Positions 23,734 to 32,249 of a DNA stretch of 64,000 nucleotides are shown in pieces (position 1 is the stretch's first letter; each line of letters opens with the position of its first letter). Where the stretch lies: the NCBI RefSeq assembly GCF_043575855.1, contig NZ_CP144375.1, positions 8,742,001 through 8,806,000 of the forward strand. The letters run 5' to 3'. Below the pieces are notes generated by a model. That model made no database searches, was not told where the DNA came from, and saw nothing but the letters and a program-made list of their open reading frames with translations. Made by a program: the position numbers and the translations under genes. Source of the DNA: Kutzneria buriramensis (GTDB taxonomy: Bacteria > Actinomycetota > Actinomycetes > Mycobacteriales > Pseudonocardiaceae).

Positions 23734-25950
23734 ATGGTGGACATCACGGGGCTTCGCAATCCTTACGACTACGCGAACCCGGTGCGGACCGTCGAGTACT
23801 TCGCCGGTCGCGGCTCGCAGTTGGCCACGATCGACTACGTGCTCAAGCAGGCGGGCACCACGCGCCCCGTCGGGTACCTGGCGTTGTACGGCCGACGCGC
23901 GGCAGGCAAGACCAGCCTGCTGAACATGACCGAGAAGCTGGCCGCCGAGCGCGGCTACCTTGTCGCGCGGGCGAATCTCGTTCCGGCGAACGCCGATCCG
24001 GCGAGCTTCTTCGCCACGGTGTACGAGGAGCTGATCGGCGCGGTCGCCGGTGTGTGCGAGTTGACCAGCCCGGACGGCCGGAAGATCACGCCACGCGTGG
24101 TGCGCCGGATCATCGAGGGCGGTCCGGTCGACGGCGACTTCCCGTTGGAGTTCCCGGAGAACCTCGCCCACGCGATCACCGGCGGCCAACTGTCGGAGAT
24201 GGCGCTGCGCAACGACCTCCGCCACCTGATGGAGCTGGTCGGCCGGCCCATCGTGCTGCTGGTCGACGAGGCGCAGATGATCGCCGACCGGCCGGACGTC
24301 CTTTCCCTGCTGCGGACGCTGGGCATGCGGCTGGAGGGCTACGTGCTCGTGCTCGCGGGCACGCCGGAACTGGTGGCGCGGATCAACGAGGTCTTCGACT
24401 TTCTGCTCCGCCAGTTCGAGTTCGTCAGGGTCGAACGATTCTCCGAGGCCGCCGACGTGGTGCAGTGCATGGCGCGGCCGCTGGAGGCTGTCGGTCTGGA
24501 TCCGTCACGATGTTTCGGCCGCCCGGTCGAGGACGTCGCCAGCGACCTGATGCCGCTGACCGACGGCAATCCGTACGAGATCCAGTTGTTCTGCCATGTC
24601 ATGTTCGCCCGGTGGCAGACCGACGGCGCCGCCACCATGGTCCTGACGGCTCAGGCCGTCGACGACGTACGGGCGACCCTGGACGTCGGAAACGAGCACG
24701 TCGACCGCCCGTTGGTCAAGGCCGTCCGGCAGATGTCGGACGAGGCGCTGCTGGCGCTCAACATCTGGTGCTCAGCCCTGGAACAGGCCACCGTCGACGA
24801 GATCCGGTTCGCTTCCCGCGTGTCCGGCGCCATCGCTCTGGACGCGGATCAGCTGGACCGCCACCTCGACGGGTTCGTCCGCGACGGCCTGATCGAGCTG
24901 GTCAACAACACGGTTCGGCTGATCGGCGACGCGGCCGAACACATCTGGGTCCGGTTGTCGACCGTACAGCGACTGGGCCCGCGGGCCTCCATTCTGCTCA
25001 GTTCGGTCAACTTCAGGTACCTGCTCGCCTCGCAGCTGTGGAGGCTGTTGGACCACCACGTGCTGGGCGGTGACCGATGGCTGTTGCGCACCTGCTGCCT
25101 GGCAATGCGCTCGGAGCTGCTGGACCAGGGCGTGCTCGACCTCCGCGAACTGCCCGCCGACCGCGAGATCAGCTATACCGTCGAGTATCTGCACGAGGCG
25201 ATCCTCGAATCCGCGATGCCGCAGGCGTTGCACCTGACCAGCGTCGAGTGCTCGTACGGGGAGACGACGGCGACCCGGTGGATCTGTCGCGGGGCCGCCG
25301 ATGATTTCGACCTCGACGCCGACCCGGCGTTCCGGGCGGCGCAGGAGCGGATAGCCGGGCTCGGTGGGGTCCTGCGGGCCGAGCGCAGCACGATTCCGCT
25401 CAAACCGATGGCCGAGATCGTCGAGTGGCTCGTCGAGAGGTTCGACTATCCCGAGAAGCGGCCGCACATGGCCCATCGTCACGTGTCGGCGGCATTGGAC
25501 GCCTATGAGGTCGGCGACATCGTCGCCACTTTCTCGCACCTGGACACCGCCTTTCGCCTGTTCCCGTACTGGGGTCCCGCGAACAACCTCGCGTACCTCA
25601 ACCTCGTCGCGGGTGACTATTCGGCCGCTCGGGACTGGGTGCGCCGTGCGGTGCCGCTGAGCAAGGCCGCTGACCAACGAGCGCTGAGCCGTTACAACGG
25701 TGGCGTCGCCGCCGCGCTGGAAGGTGATTGGGACGGGGCACGCGCACTGCTCGCCGACGCTGCGGCAGATCTCGAACACCGGTCGCCGCTCGAGGAGGAC
25801 ACCGGGGTCACGCACCTGATGATTCCGGCGTTCGAGGACCGCGTCGTGGTGCACGAGGTGAGGGATCCGGATTTGGCCGACGCGATTGCCCGGGCCCGTG
25901 ACGTGGTCGAGCTCGCGGAGCGGTTCGAGCGTTTGCGCGGGTCAGCCTGA
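23734..25950 (+). CDS. Large P-loop ATPase with C-terminal TPR-like repeats
   Basis: 738-residue AAA_16/STAND-like ATPase. Walker A is GRRAAGKTS (53-61), Walker B IVLLVDEAQM (173-182), with a sensor-like VLVLAGTPEL after residue 202. A winged-helix-like segment follows at about 340-410 (LDADQLDRHLDGFVRDGLIE). Residues about 600-690 form TPR-like pairs (HLDTAFRLFPYWGPANNLAY and YSAARDWVRRAVPLSKAADQ). There is no membrane helix or effector domain that I recognise. The layout resembles ORC/Cdc6-like or signal-transduction NTPases. The gene is convergent with a pentapeptide-repeat membrane protein gene, overlapping by 9 bp. Function unknown. Confidence 0.8.
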   Translation: MVDITGLRNPYDYANPVRTVEYFAGRGSQLATIDYVLKQAGTTRPVGYLALYGRRAAGKTSLLNMTEKLAAERGYLVARANLVPANADPASFFATVYEELIGAVAGVCELTSPDGRKITPRVVRRIIEGGPVDGDFPLEFPENLAHAITGGQLSEMALRNDLRHLMELVGRPIVLLVDEAQMIADRPDVLSLLRTLGMRLEGYVLVLAGTPELVARINEVFDFLLRQFEFVRVERFSEAADVVQCMARPLEAVGLDPSRCFGRPVEDVASDLMPLTDGNPYEIQLFCHVMFARWQTDGAATMVLTAQAVDDVRATLDVGNEHVDRPLVKAVRQMSDEALLALNIWCSALEQATVDEIRFASRVSGAIALDADQLDRHLDGFVRDGLIELVNNTVRLIGDAAEHIWVRLSTVQRLGPRASILLSSVNFRYLLASQLWRLLDHHVLGGDRWLLRTCCLAMRSELLDQGVLDLRELPADREISYTVEYLHEAILESAMPQALHLTSVECSYGETTATRWICRGAADDFDLDADPAFRAAQERIAGLGGVLRAERSTIPLKPMAEIVEWLVERFDYPEKRPHMAHRHVSAALDAYEVGDIVATFSHLDTAFRLFPYWGPANNLAYLNLVAGDYSAARDWVRRAVPLSKAADQRALSRYNGGVAAALEGDWDGARALLADAAADLEHRSPLEEDTGVTHLMIPAFEDRVVVHEVRDPDLADAIARARDVVELAERFERLRGSA

Positions 25951-26745
25951 CCGGACGCCGTGCTCGGCCGGGACGAACCCGTCCGGCCAGCGGGTCGACG
26001 CGTCCGCGACCGCGGCCGACAGGCGGGCGCCGGCAAGTGTCGCCTCGCGCAGGTCGGCCGCCGACAAGTCGGCGCGCCGTAGGTCGGCGTCGCTGAGGTC
26101 GGCGCCCCTCAACACCGCGCCGCGCAGGGTGGTGTCGGACAGGTCCGTGCCGGCGAGGAACGCGTTGGCCAACCGGGCCGTGGGCAGGCGCGCGCCGGTC
26201 AGTCGGGCGCCGGCCAGGTCGACGCCCACCGTCCAGTCACGTCGGGTCAGAACCTGCAAACCGGCCCGCACGTCGCGCGGCAGTTCACCATCGGCGCACG
26301 CACCGTCGCGCACGAAGGCGGAAAGGATCTCGGCGATCCGCGGCCGTTCGGTCGGGTCGTCGTCGGCGATCCGGTCCATGGCGTAGACACCGCCGAGTCG
26401 CAACGCCACCGCGTCGTCGTTGGCCAACTGCTCGACGGCCTTGGCGAACGCCTCCGTCACGGCCGCCCGTCGTCCGATGCGCTGCTGACCGCGCGCGATC
26501 AGCATCTGCCGCCATGCCGTCACCGCGCCGAACACCAGCAGAATTCCGCCGACCGCCTGGAGCAACGCGGTGCGGATCGCGCCCTCGGCCAGGATCTGCT
26601 CGTTCGCGCCCAGCCGGGCCGCGGCGGGCGAGAAACCCAGCAGCCAACTGGGGAGTGAGCCGAACGCCGCCGCGACGAGCATGACCAGAGCGGTCGCCGC
26701 CAGTCCGATCGACACCCAGCCGACTGTCCTGAACACACCACGCAT
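25942..26745 (-). CDS. Pentapeptide-repeat membrane protein
   Basis: 267 residues. Two membrane helices lie near the N-terminus (about 8-32 and 57-78), followed by a cytoplasmic helical region with QRIGRRAAVTEAFAKAVEQL, and a C-terminal right-handed pentapeptide helix (about 170-245) with runs such as TLRGAVLRGADLSDADLRRA of the A(D/N)Lxx type. This TM-TM-YxxD-pentapeptide layout is common in actinomycetes; its function is not known. It shares its 3' end with the P-loop ATPase gene on the opposite strand. ATG 26745 lies 79 bp past the MarR gene stop at 26825. Confidence 0.87.
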   Translation of the reverse strand: MRGVFRTVGWVSIGLAATALVMLVAAAFGSLPSWLLGFSPAAARLGANEQILAEGAIRTALLQAVGGILLVFGAVTAWRQMLIARGQQRIGRRAAVTEAFAKAVEQLANDDAVALRLGGVYAMDRIADDDPTERPRIAEILSAFVRDGACADGELPRDVRAGLQVLTRRDWTVGVDLAGARLTGARLPTARLANAFLAGTDLSDTTLRGAVLRGADLSDADLRRADLSAADLREATLAGARLSAAVADASTRWPDGFVPAEHGVRSG

Positions 26746-26824
26746 GCGCGGACCTCCAACGGCGAACGACGTCCGACTTCGGGGGTCGGCGGGCGGGCAT
26801 GGTGCTCACTTGGCCGTGGGCAGC

Positions 26825-27343
26825 CTACCCGTGCAAGGCGGCGTCGATCTTGGCCAGGCAGGTGGCGAGGGCGGAGCGTTCCGCGTCGCTCAGGGCCTCC
26901 ACCAAGCGGGACTCGTGTTCCAACAGCCGGCGGACGGCCGTCTCGATCAACTGGTGACCGGCGTCGGTGAGCCGGACGGCGACGGCGCGGCGCGAGGCGG
27001 TCGACGGCGACCGGGATACGAGGCCGGCCTCCTCGGCGCGGGCGATCCGCTGCGAGATGGCGCCGGCGGTGACGAGGGTGCGGTCGGTGATCTCACGGGT
27101 GGTCAGCTCGTACGGGCGCCCGGCGCGCCGGATGACGCTGAGCAGGTCCAGCGTGGACGGGTCGAGGTCGAGCGCGGCGAGGGTTCGCCGCCGGTCGTCG
27201 GCCAGGGCCTTGGCGGTGCGCCACAAGGGCGTGATCACGGCGATGGAGTCGGTGCGGGCGCCGGGAAGCTCTCGCGCCCACGAGTCGGCGATGTCCGAGA
27301 CGGGCCAGGTCGACGGGGGATCGTCGAGTGGGTAGTTGGACAT
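26825..27343 (-). CDS. MarR family transcriptional regulator
   Basis: 172-residue winged-helix repressor. The DNA-binding core reads LTTREITDRTLVTAGAISQR, then IARAEEAGLVSRSPS, and the wing VAVRLTDAGHQLIE. ATG 27343 follows GGGAGGCGGCGGCA. It is divergent from an SDR gene, with a perfect 9-bp-arm palindrome between the starts, the usual arrangement for a MarR repressor controlling both genes. The inducing ligand is unknown, most often a phenolic compound in this family. Confidence 0.88.
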   Translation of the reverse strand: MSNYPLDDPPSTWPVSDIADSWARELPGARTDSIAVITPLWRTAKALADDRRRTLAALDLDPSTLDLLSVIRRAGRPYELTTREITDRTLVTAGAISQRIARAEEAGLVSRSPSTASRRAVAVRLTDAGHQLIETAVRRLLEHESRLVEALSDAERSALATCLAKIDAALHG

Positions 27344-27360
27344 TGCCGCCGCCTCCCGGT

Positions 27361-27380
27361 TACGTTTAGCACTAAACGTA
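27361..27380. promoter_or_regulatory. MarR operator
   Basis: Perfect inverted repeat TACGTTTAG-CA-CTAAACGTA (9-bp arms, 2-bp centre), located 17 bp upstream of the MarR start and 19 bp upstream of the SDR start. Its position would block both promoters. Confidence 0.7.
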
Positions 27381-27399
27381 TCAGACGAGGGGGTGCGGG

Positions 27400-28116
27400 A
27401 TGGCACGCACGGTGCTGGTCACGGGCGGCAGCCGTGGGATCGGACGGGCGGTGGCGGCCCGGTTCCGACAGGCGGGCGACCGGGTGGTGATCACCGGCCG
27501 CGACGCCGCCAAGCTGACCGGGACGGCGAGCGAGATCGACGCCGAGGCGGTCGTGTGCGACGCGGCGGATCCACGTCAGGTGCGCGAACTCGCGGAGGCG
27601 GTCGGTGAGCTGGACGTGCTGGTCAACATGGCCGGCGGCAACACCGACATCGGCCGCGAGAAGCCCGAGGGTCTCGACGCGGTCGCGGCGGCCTGGCGGG
27701 ACAACCTCGACGCCAACCTGCTCGGCGCGGTCCTCACGACGACGGCGGTGCTCGGCAGTCTCAACCCGGGCGGCACCGTGATCAACGTCGGGTCGATCGC
27801 AGCGGAGTACGCCGGCAGTGCGTACGGCGCAGCGAAAGCCGCATTGGCGGCGTGGACCGCCGGCCTGTCGGCGGAGATCGGACCGAGGGGCCTGACCGTC
27901 AACCTGATCTCGCCCGGCTACATCGAGGACACCGACTTCTTCCGCGGCCGGATGACCGAGCAGCGCCGCGACGCCCTCGTCGCCGCCACGCACACCCGCC
28001 GCGCCGGCAACCCGGACGACATCGCGGCGACGGTGGAATTCCTTGCCTCACCAGGGGCGCGGCACATCACCGGCCAGACGATCCACGTCAACGGGGGTGC
28101 GCACACCACCCGTTGA
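27400..28116 (+). CDS. SDR family oxidoreductase
   Basis: 238-residue classical SDR of the FabG-like type: VLVTGGSRGIGRAVAARF at 6-23, NMAGG in place of NNAG, catalytic Ser in INVGSIAAEYAGS, YGAAK for Tyr/Lys, and the C-terminal GQTIHVNGGAH. The substrate is unknown. It is divergent from the MarR gene and almost certainly under its control through the palindrome at 27361-27380. It is convergent with the GH16 glucanase gene, 14 bp between stops. Confidence 0.88.
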   Translation: MARTVLVTGGSRGIGRAVAARFRQAGDRVVITGRDAAKLTGTASEIDAEAVVCDAADPRQVRELAEAVGELDVLVNMAGGNTDIGREKPEGLDAVAAAWRDNLDANLLGAVLTTTAVLGSLNPGGTVINVGSIAAEYAGSAYGAAKAALAAWTAGLSAEIGPRGLTVNLISPGYIEDTDFFRGRMTEQRRDALVAATHTRRAGNPDDIAATVEFLASPGARHITGQTIHVNGGAHTTR

Positions 28117-28130
28117 CGTGGATCAGGGGC

Positions 28131-29900
28131 TCAGCTGCCGTAGACCTGGAACTCCCACAGCGAGTAACCCCACTGCGTGGCCCGCTGGGTGCCAAGCATC
28201 CGGACGTACCGGCCGGAGCCGGACACGGTCAGCGACTGCGGGCCGGCCGCGCCGGCGGTCACCGGCGTCAGATTGGTCCACGTGTTGTTGTCGTTGGACA
28301 CCTGGATCTGGAACGCCTGCGCGTACGCGGTCTCCCAGTTCAGGTCGACTCGGCTGAGCTGGTGGCTGGCGCCGAGATCCACCTCGAGCCACTGCGGGTC
28401 GCTGAACTGCGACGACCAGCGGGTGCCGGTGTTGCCGTCGACGGCGTTGCCGGCGGTGAAGCTCGCGTTCTCCGACGACGAGGCGGTGGCGGCCTTTCCC
28501 TGTGACAGCAAGGTGTTCCCGGGTCCGCCGGTGGCCGGCGTGCCGTACACCGCCAGCTCGTACAGCGAGTCGCCCCATTGGGACGCCCGGCTGGTCGCGT
28601 TGACCCGCACGTACCGTGCCGTTCCCGACAGCGCCAGCGATTGGATATCCTGTGGCGAATTGTTGTTGGAGGCGGCCACCGCCCAGTTGTTGCCGTCGGT
28701 CGACGTCTGTATCTGGTACGCCGACGCGGCGGCGGCCTCCCAGGTCAGGGTCGCGTGGCTGAGGTTGTAGTTCTGGCCGAGGTCGACCTGGAGCCACTGC
28801 GGGTCGCTGAACCCGGACGACCACCGGGTGGTGAGGTCGCCGTCGGTGGCGTTGCCGGCCGGGAACTGCGCGCTCTCCGACGAGGACGCCGTGGTCGGCT
28901 TGCCCTGCGCGATGTTCGTGCCGTAGTTGGGGTTCTTGTTGTACACGGCCACGTAGTCGACGTTCAGCGAGCCGCCGGACGCCGTCGCCGCGTTGGGGCC
29001 GCCGCCGAACGCGGCCGGGAACGCGCCGCCGATGGCCAGGTCGAAGATGACGAAGAAGCTGTGGTCCACGGCGTTCGCCCAGGTGGCGGCGTCGACCTGG
29101 GTGGAGTTGAGGGTGAAGTACTGCGTGCCGTCGAGGTACCAGCGGATCTGCTCGGGCGAGGTGGAGCGGTCGATCTCCACCGCGTACGTGTGATAGCCGG
29201 TCTGGCAGCCGCCGCAGGCGCGTTCGCCGCTGCCGATGCCGGTGCCCTCGTTGCACGGACCGCCGGGGCTGACGCCGCAGTGCAGCGTGCCGAACACCGA
29301 CGACCGGCCGTTGATGTCCTCGAGGATGTCGACCTCGCCGGAACCCGGCCACGGCACGCCGATACGCAGCGGGGCGCCCAACATCCAGAATGCCGGCCAA
29401 TATCCGGCGCCGTTCGCCGTTGACAGATCGGGCTGCTGTATGGACGCCTGCACGCGGACGACGCCGCCGGGCTGGGCGCCGAAGCCGTCGGCCTGCGTCT
29501 CGACGCGGCCGGAAGTCCAGCCGGCGTTGGGATCGGTGCCGGAATGCAGCGCCTTGAGCACCAGGTGCCCGGCGCCGTCCTCGTAGACGTTGGACGTGCT
29601 GGTAGTGGTGGTCTCGATCTCGCCGGTGCCGAAGCTGGAGCCGGGACCGGCGTCGTAGCGCCAGGTTCCGGTGTCCAGCGCGGAGTTCGCGGCGCCGTTG
29701 AAGTCGTCGCTCCAGGTGGTGGTGAAGCCCGCGGGCGGCGCGGGCACGGCCGACGGCTGGGCGACGGCGTGGGGGGAAGCGGGCGCGGCCACGGCGGTCA
29801 CGCCGAGCGCGCTGGTTGCAGTCAGGGTCAACGCGAGCAGGCCGGTGGCGAGCCGTCCGGGTGAGCGGACCAGGCGCGCGCACTTGTCCCTGATCGACAT
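28131..29900 (-). CDS. Secreted GH16 beta-1,3-glucanase with two CBM32 domains
   Basis: 589 residues. A signal peptide (twin-arginine-free, helix LATGLLALTLTATSALGV) is followed by a GH16 catalytic domain (about 60-322) with the nucleophile and acid/base Glu189 and Glu194 in GEVDILED. Two F5/8-type C (CBM32) domains follow at about 330-455 and 462-589. It should cut laminarin-like beta-1,3-glucans outside the cell. The second CBM32 is nearly the same as that of the divergent GH64 protein. ATG 29900 follows AAGGAGTGCCC. LacI-type operators lie in the shared promoter region. Confidence 0.9.
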   Translation of the reverse strand: MSIRDKCARLVRSPGRLATGLLALTLTATSALGVTAVAAPASPHAVAQPSAVPAPPAGFTTTWSDDFNGAANSALDTGTWRYDAGPGSSFGTGEIETTTTSTSNVYEDGAGHLVLKALHSGTDPNAGWTSGRVETQADGFGAQPGGVVRVQASIQQPDLSTANGAGYWPAFWMLGAPLRIGVPWPGSGEVDILEDINGRSSVFGTLHCGVSPGGPCNEGTGIGSGERACGGCQTGYHTYAVEIDRSTSPEQIRWYLDGTQYFTLNSTQVDAATWANAVDHSFFVIFDLAIGGAFPAAFGGGPNAATASGGSLNVDYVAVYNKNPNYGTNIAQGKPTTASSSESAQFPAGNATDGDLTTRWSSGFSDPQWLQVDLGQNYNLSHATLTWEAAAASAYQIQTSTDGNNWAVAASNNNSPQDIQSLALSGTARYVRVNATSRASQWGDSLYELAVYGTPATGGPGNTLLSQGKAATASSSENASFTAGNAVDGNTGTRWSSQFSDPQWLEVDLGASHQLSRVDLNWETAYAQAFQIQVSNDNNTWTNLTPVTAGAAGPQSLTVSGSGRYVRMLGTQRATQWGYSLWEFQVYGS

Positions 29901-29980
29901 GGGCACTCCTTGGCAGGGGCGACCGCGTCTGGCGGGAGGCGTCACCGAGGCAGGGGACAGTTCTCGGAGCACGAGCGGGC

Positions 29981-29992
29981 GAGAGCGCTCTC
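29981..29992. promoter_or_regulatory. LacI-type operator upstream of GH16 gene
   Basis: Perfect 12-bp palindrome GAGAGCGCTCTC, the core of LacI-family operators of sugar catabolism in actinomycetes (compare the CebR/CelR site TGGGAGCGCTCCCA). It is one of two identical copies in the 243-bp region between the two glucanase genes. The regulator gene is not in the window. Confidence 0.75.
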
Positions 29993-30095
29993 ACAACAGA
30001 GCATCTCCCTCGATTCCGATAACTGTCAAGGGGTGTGCCGCCAGTCGCGGCAACACCCTTGACATCCGGCCGTAATCGTATGAGCCTGCCCTTGC

Positions 30096-30107
30096 GAGAG
30101 CGCTCTC
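30096..30107. promoter_or_regulatory. LacI-type operator upstream of GH64 gene
   Basis: Second identical copy of GAGAGCGCTCTC, 37 bp upstream of ATG 30144. Both copies sit inside a CGAGAGCGCTCTC context, 115 bp apart, one near each gene, so a single sugar-responsive LacI protein probably controls both glucanases, possibly with looping. Confidence 0.75.
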
Positions 30108-30143
30108 CCCACCCTGCCCCCTGCCGGCTCTGGAGAGGGACAC

Positions 30144-31496
30144 ATGTCCACCACCGCAACGCGGCGGCGTTGGCTGCGCGCGCCGCTGCTGCTCGTCGCC
30201 ACCCTGGCGGCCACCTGCCTCGGCGCCCTGCCGGCGCACGCCGCCGGAACCCTGATATCGCAAGGCAAGACTGCCACCGCATCGTCCACAGAGAACGCCA
30301 GCTTCACCGCGCCCAACGCGGTCGACGGCAACACCGGCACCCGGTGGTCGTCCGCGTTCAGCGACCCGCAGTGGCTCGAGGTCGACCTCGGCGGCGCGGC
30401 CACGATCGACCAGATCGTGTTGAACTGGGAGACCGCCTACGCCAAGGCGTTCCAGATCCAGGTGTCCAGCGACAACGCCAATTGGACCAATCTGACGCCG
30501 GTGACCGCGGGCGCGGCCGGCGTGCAGACGCTCACCGTCACCGGGACCGGACGCTACGTGCGCGTGTACGGCACGCAACGCGCCACCCAGTGGGGATATT
30601 CGCTCTGGGAGTTCCAGGTCTACGGCACGATCACCGGCGGGGGAGGCGGTGGTGGCGGCGGCACCGGCGCGCCGCCGGACTCGTTCTGGGGCGACACCAG
30701 CACCATCCCGCCGGCGCAGAACGTGGTGATGGTGAAGGTGCTCAACCGCACCAACGGCAAGTACCCGGACAGCCAGGTGTTCTGGAGCTTCAACGGCCAG
30801 ACCCATTCGATCGCCGAGCAGCCGTACGTCGACATGCCGGCCAATTCCGCCGGCCGCATGTACTTCTATCTGGGCACGCCCAACAGCCAGTACTACGACT
30901 TCATCGAGTTCACGGTCGGGCCGTCGGTGTTCAACGGCAACACCACGCGCGTCGACGCGTTCGGGCTGAAGCTGGCCCTGCGCCTGCACGCGCACGACGG
31001 CTACGACGTGCAGGTCGGCGAGGACTACCAGACGTTCCAGGAGGATCGCAGCGCCACGTTCCAGAAGTTCATCAACGAGGTGCCGACCGAGTTCAAGCAG
31101 TTGGCGCAGGTGCAGGCGCCGTACCGGATTCCCGCGCCGGGCAGCGTCGCCGCGTTCCAGCCGGGCGGGCAGTACGCCAACTACTTCACCAGTTACGCGC
31201 AGTCCGTCGGCGTCAACGAGACCACCCAGTTCATCTTCGGCTGCGCCAACACCATGGCAGGCAACCCGAACATGTGCGCCGCGCTGAACCGGCACACCGC
31301 GCAGCTGCCGTCGTCGCAGCAGCAGGACCCGACGCAGTTCTACCTGAACGCGCCGGCCAACTACTACGCGAAGTTCTGGCACGACCACAGCATCAACCAC
31401 CTCGCGTACGGCTTCCCGTACGACGACGTGGCCGGGCAGTCGTCGTTCATCTCGCACGGCAACCCGCAGTGGCTGGAGGTCGCGGTCGGCTGGTGA
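30144..31496 (+). CDS. Secreted GH64 beta-1,3-glucanase with N-terminal CBM32
   Basis: 450 residues. The signal peptide ends at about ALPAHAA (34). A CBM32 domain (about 35-160) is followed by a polyglycine linker (nine Gly) and a GH64-type domain (about 175-450) with QVFWSFNGQTHSIAEQPYVD and RVDAFGLKLALRLHAHDG, the region bearing the family's acidic residues. GH64 enzymes release long laminari-oligosaccharides from beta-1,3-glucan. The CBM32 shares long identical runs with the second CBM32 of the GH16 protein, such as RATQWGYSLWEFQVYG, which suggests recent duplication or exchange. It is divergent from the GH16 gene. Confidence 0.88.
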   Translation: MSTTATRRRWLRAPLLLVATLAATCLGALPAHAAGTLISQGKTATASSTENASFTAPNAVDGNTGTRWSSAFSDPQWLEVDLGGAATIDQIVLNWETAYAKAFQIQVSSDNANWTNLTPVTAGAAGVQTLTVTGTGRYVRVYGTQRATQWGYSLWEFQVYGTITGGGGGGGGGTGAPPDSFWGDTSTIPPAQNVVMVKVLNRTNGKYPDSQVFWSFNGQTHSIAEQPYVDMPANSAGRMYFYLGTPNSQYYDFIEFTVGPSVFNGNTTRVDAFGLKLALRLHAHDGYDVQVGEDYQTFQEDRSATFQKFINEVPTEFKQLAQVQAPYRIPAPGSVAAFQPGGQYANYFTSYAQSVGVNETTQFIFGCANTMAGNPNMCAALNRHTAQLPSSQQQDPTQFYLNAPANYYAKFWHDHSINHLAYGFPYDDVAGQSSFISHGNPQWLEVAVGW

Positions 31497-31505
31497 TTGT
31501 CGGCG

Positions 31506-31539
31506 CCGGTCGTGGGCGGGCTTTCCCGCCCACGACCGG
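31506..31539 (+). terminator. Hairpin terminator after GH64 gene
   Basis: CCGGTCGTGGGCGGG (31506-31520), loop CTTT, and the perfect complement CCCGCCCACGACCGG (31525-31539), starting 10 bp after the GH64 stop. A 15-bp stem with a 4-base loop; the tract after it is TTCCGTC, not a full T-run. Confidence 0.75.
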
Positions 31540-31561
31540 TTCCGTCAGTAGCATTCGGCGA

Positions 31562-32179
31562 ATGGCGCAGCTGATCCATCTGAACGGGCCGTCCGGTGTG
31601 GGGAAGTCGACGGTCGCCCGGATGTATGCCGACCGGCATCCCGGCGTGCTCAACCTCGACACCGATGTGGTCGTCGGTCTCATCGGCGGTTGGCGGGACA
31701 ACTTCTGGGAGGCGCTGAAAGCGGGTCGGCTGCTCGCGATCGGCATGGCGGAGACGCATTTGTCGGCCGGGCACGATGTCGTGATGCCGCAACTAGCGAC
31801 GAAGTGGGAAGAGGTCGAGGGTTTCCAGGCGGCCGCCGAGCGCGCCGGTGCGGAGTACCGCGAGATCGTGCTGATGGCTGACAAGCAACAGGCGATCGAT
31901 CGGTTCGCCGGGCGTTCGACTGACGGTGAGGCGGCCCAGCACATCGCTGAGATCGTCGCGCGCGGTGGCGGCCCGGTGCTGCTGGAGCGGATCCATGATC
32001 ATCTCACCGCGTATCTGATCGGCCGGCCGGATTGCGTGGTGGTGCCGACCGGCGGGCGCGATCCCGTCCAGACCCATGACGCCGTGCTGGCCGCGCTCGC
32101 CGAAAAAGCAGCCCCCGAATCAATTCAAGCGGAGCGGGCTGACAATTTGGGATGGCGGAGGTTCACGGCGGGCGGCTGA
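31562..32179 (+). CDS. P-loop kinase-like protein
   Basis: 205-residue nucleoside/shikimate-kinase-like P-loop NTPase. Walker A is GPSGVGKST at 9-17, followed by DTDVVVGLIGGW and the HDVVMPQLA region typical of small-molecule kinases such as chloramphenicol phosphotransferase-like or gluconate-kinase-like families. A lid-like arginine segment DRFAGRST is at about 120. The substrate is unknown. ATG 31562 follows the GH64 terminator closely. Codon use is a little less GC-biased than that of its neighbours. It may be monocistronic. Confidence 0.75.
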   Translation: MAQLIHLNGPSGVGKSTVARMYADRHPGVLNLDTDVVVGLIGGWRDNFWEALKAGRLLAIGMAETHLSAGHDVVMPQLATKWEEVEGFQAAAERAGAEYREIVLMADKQQAIDRFAGRSTDGEAAQHIAEIVARGGGPVLLERIHDHLTAYLIGRPDCVVVPTGGRDPVQTHDAVLAALAEKAAPESIQAERADNLGWRRFTAGG

Positions 32180-32249
32180 GCCGGAACTGTCAGACCCCCG
32201 TGGTTGGATGGAAACGGGGGCTGCATTTTTCGGGGCTGCCGAGTCCGAC

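Noticed and set aside
23734..25950. Assignment of the large ATPase as a known NLR-type (Avs) phage-defence protein
   Set aside because: No effector domain is visible and the length and motifs do not match a specific defence family that I can name; left as an unknown P-loop ATPase.
28123..30282. Very long frames overlapping the GH16 and GH64 genes in other phases
   Set aside because: They are Arg/Gly/Pro/His-rich without motifs, while the chosen frames show signal peptides, catalytic motifs and CBM32 domains.
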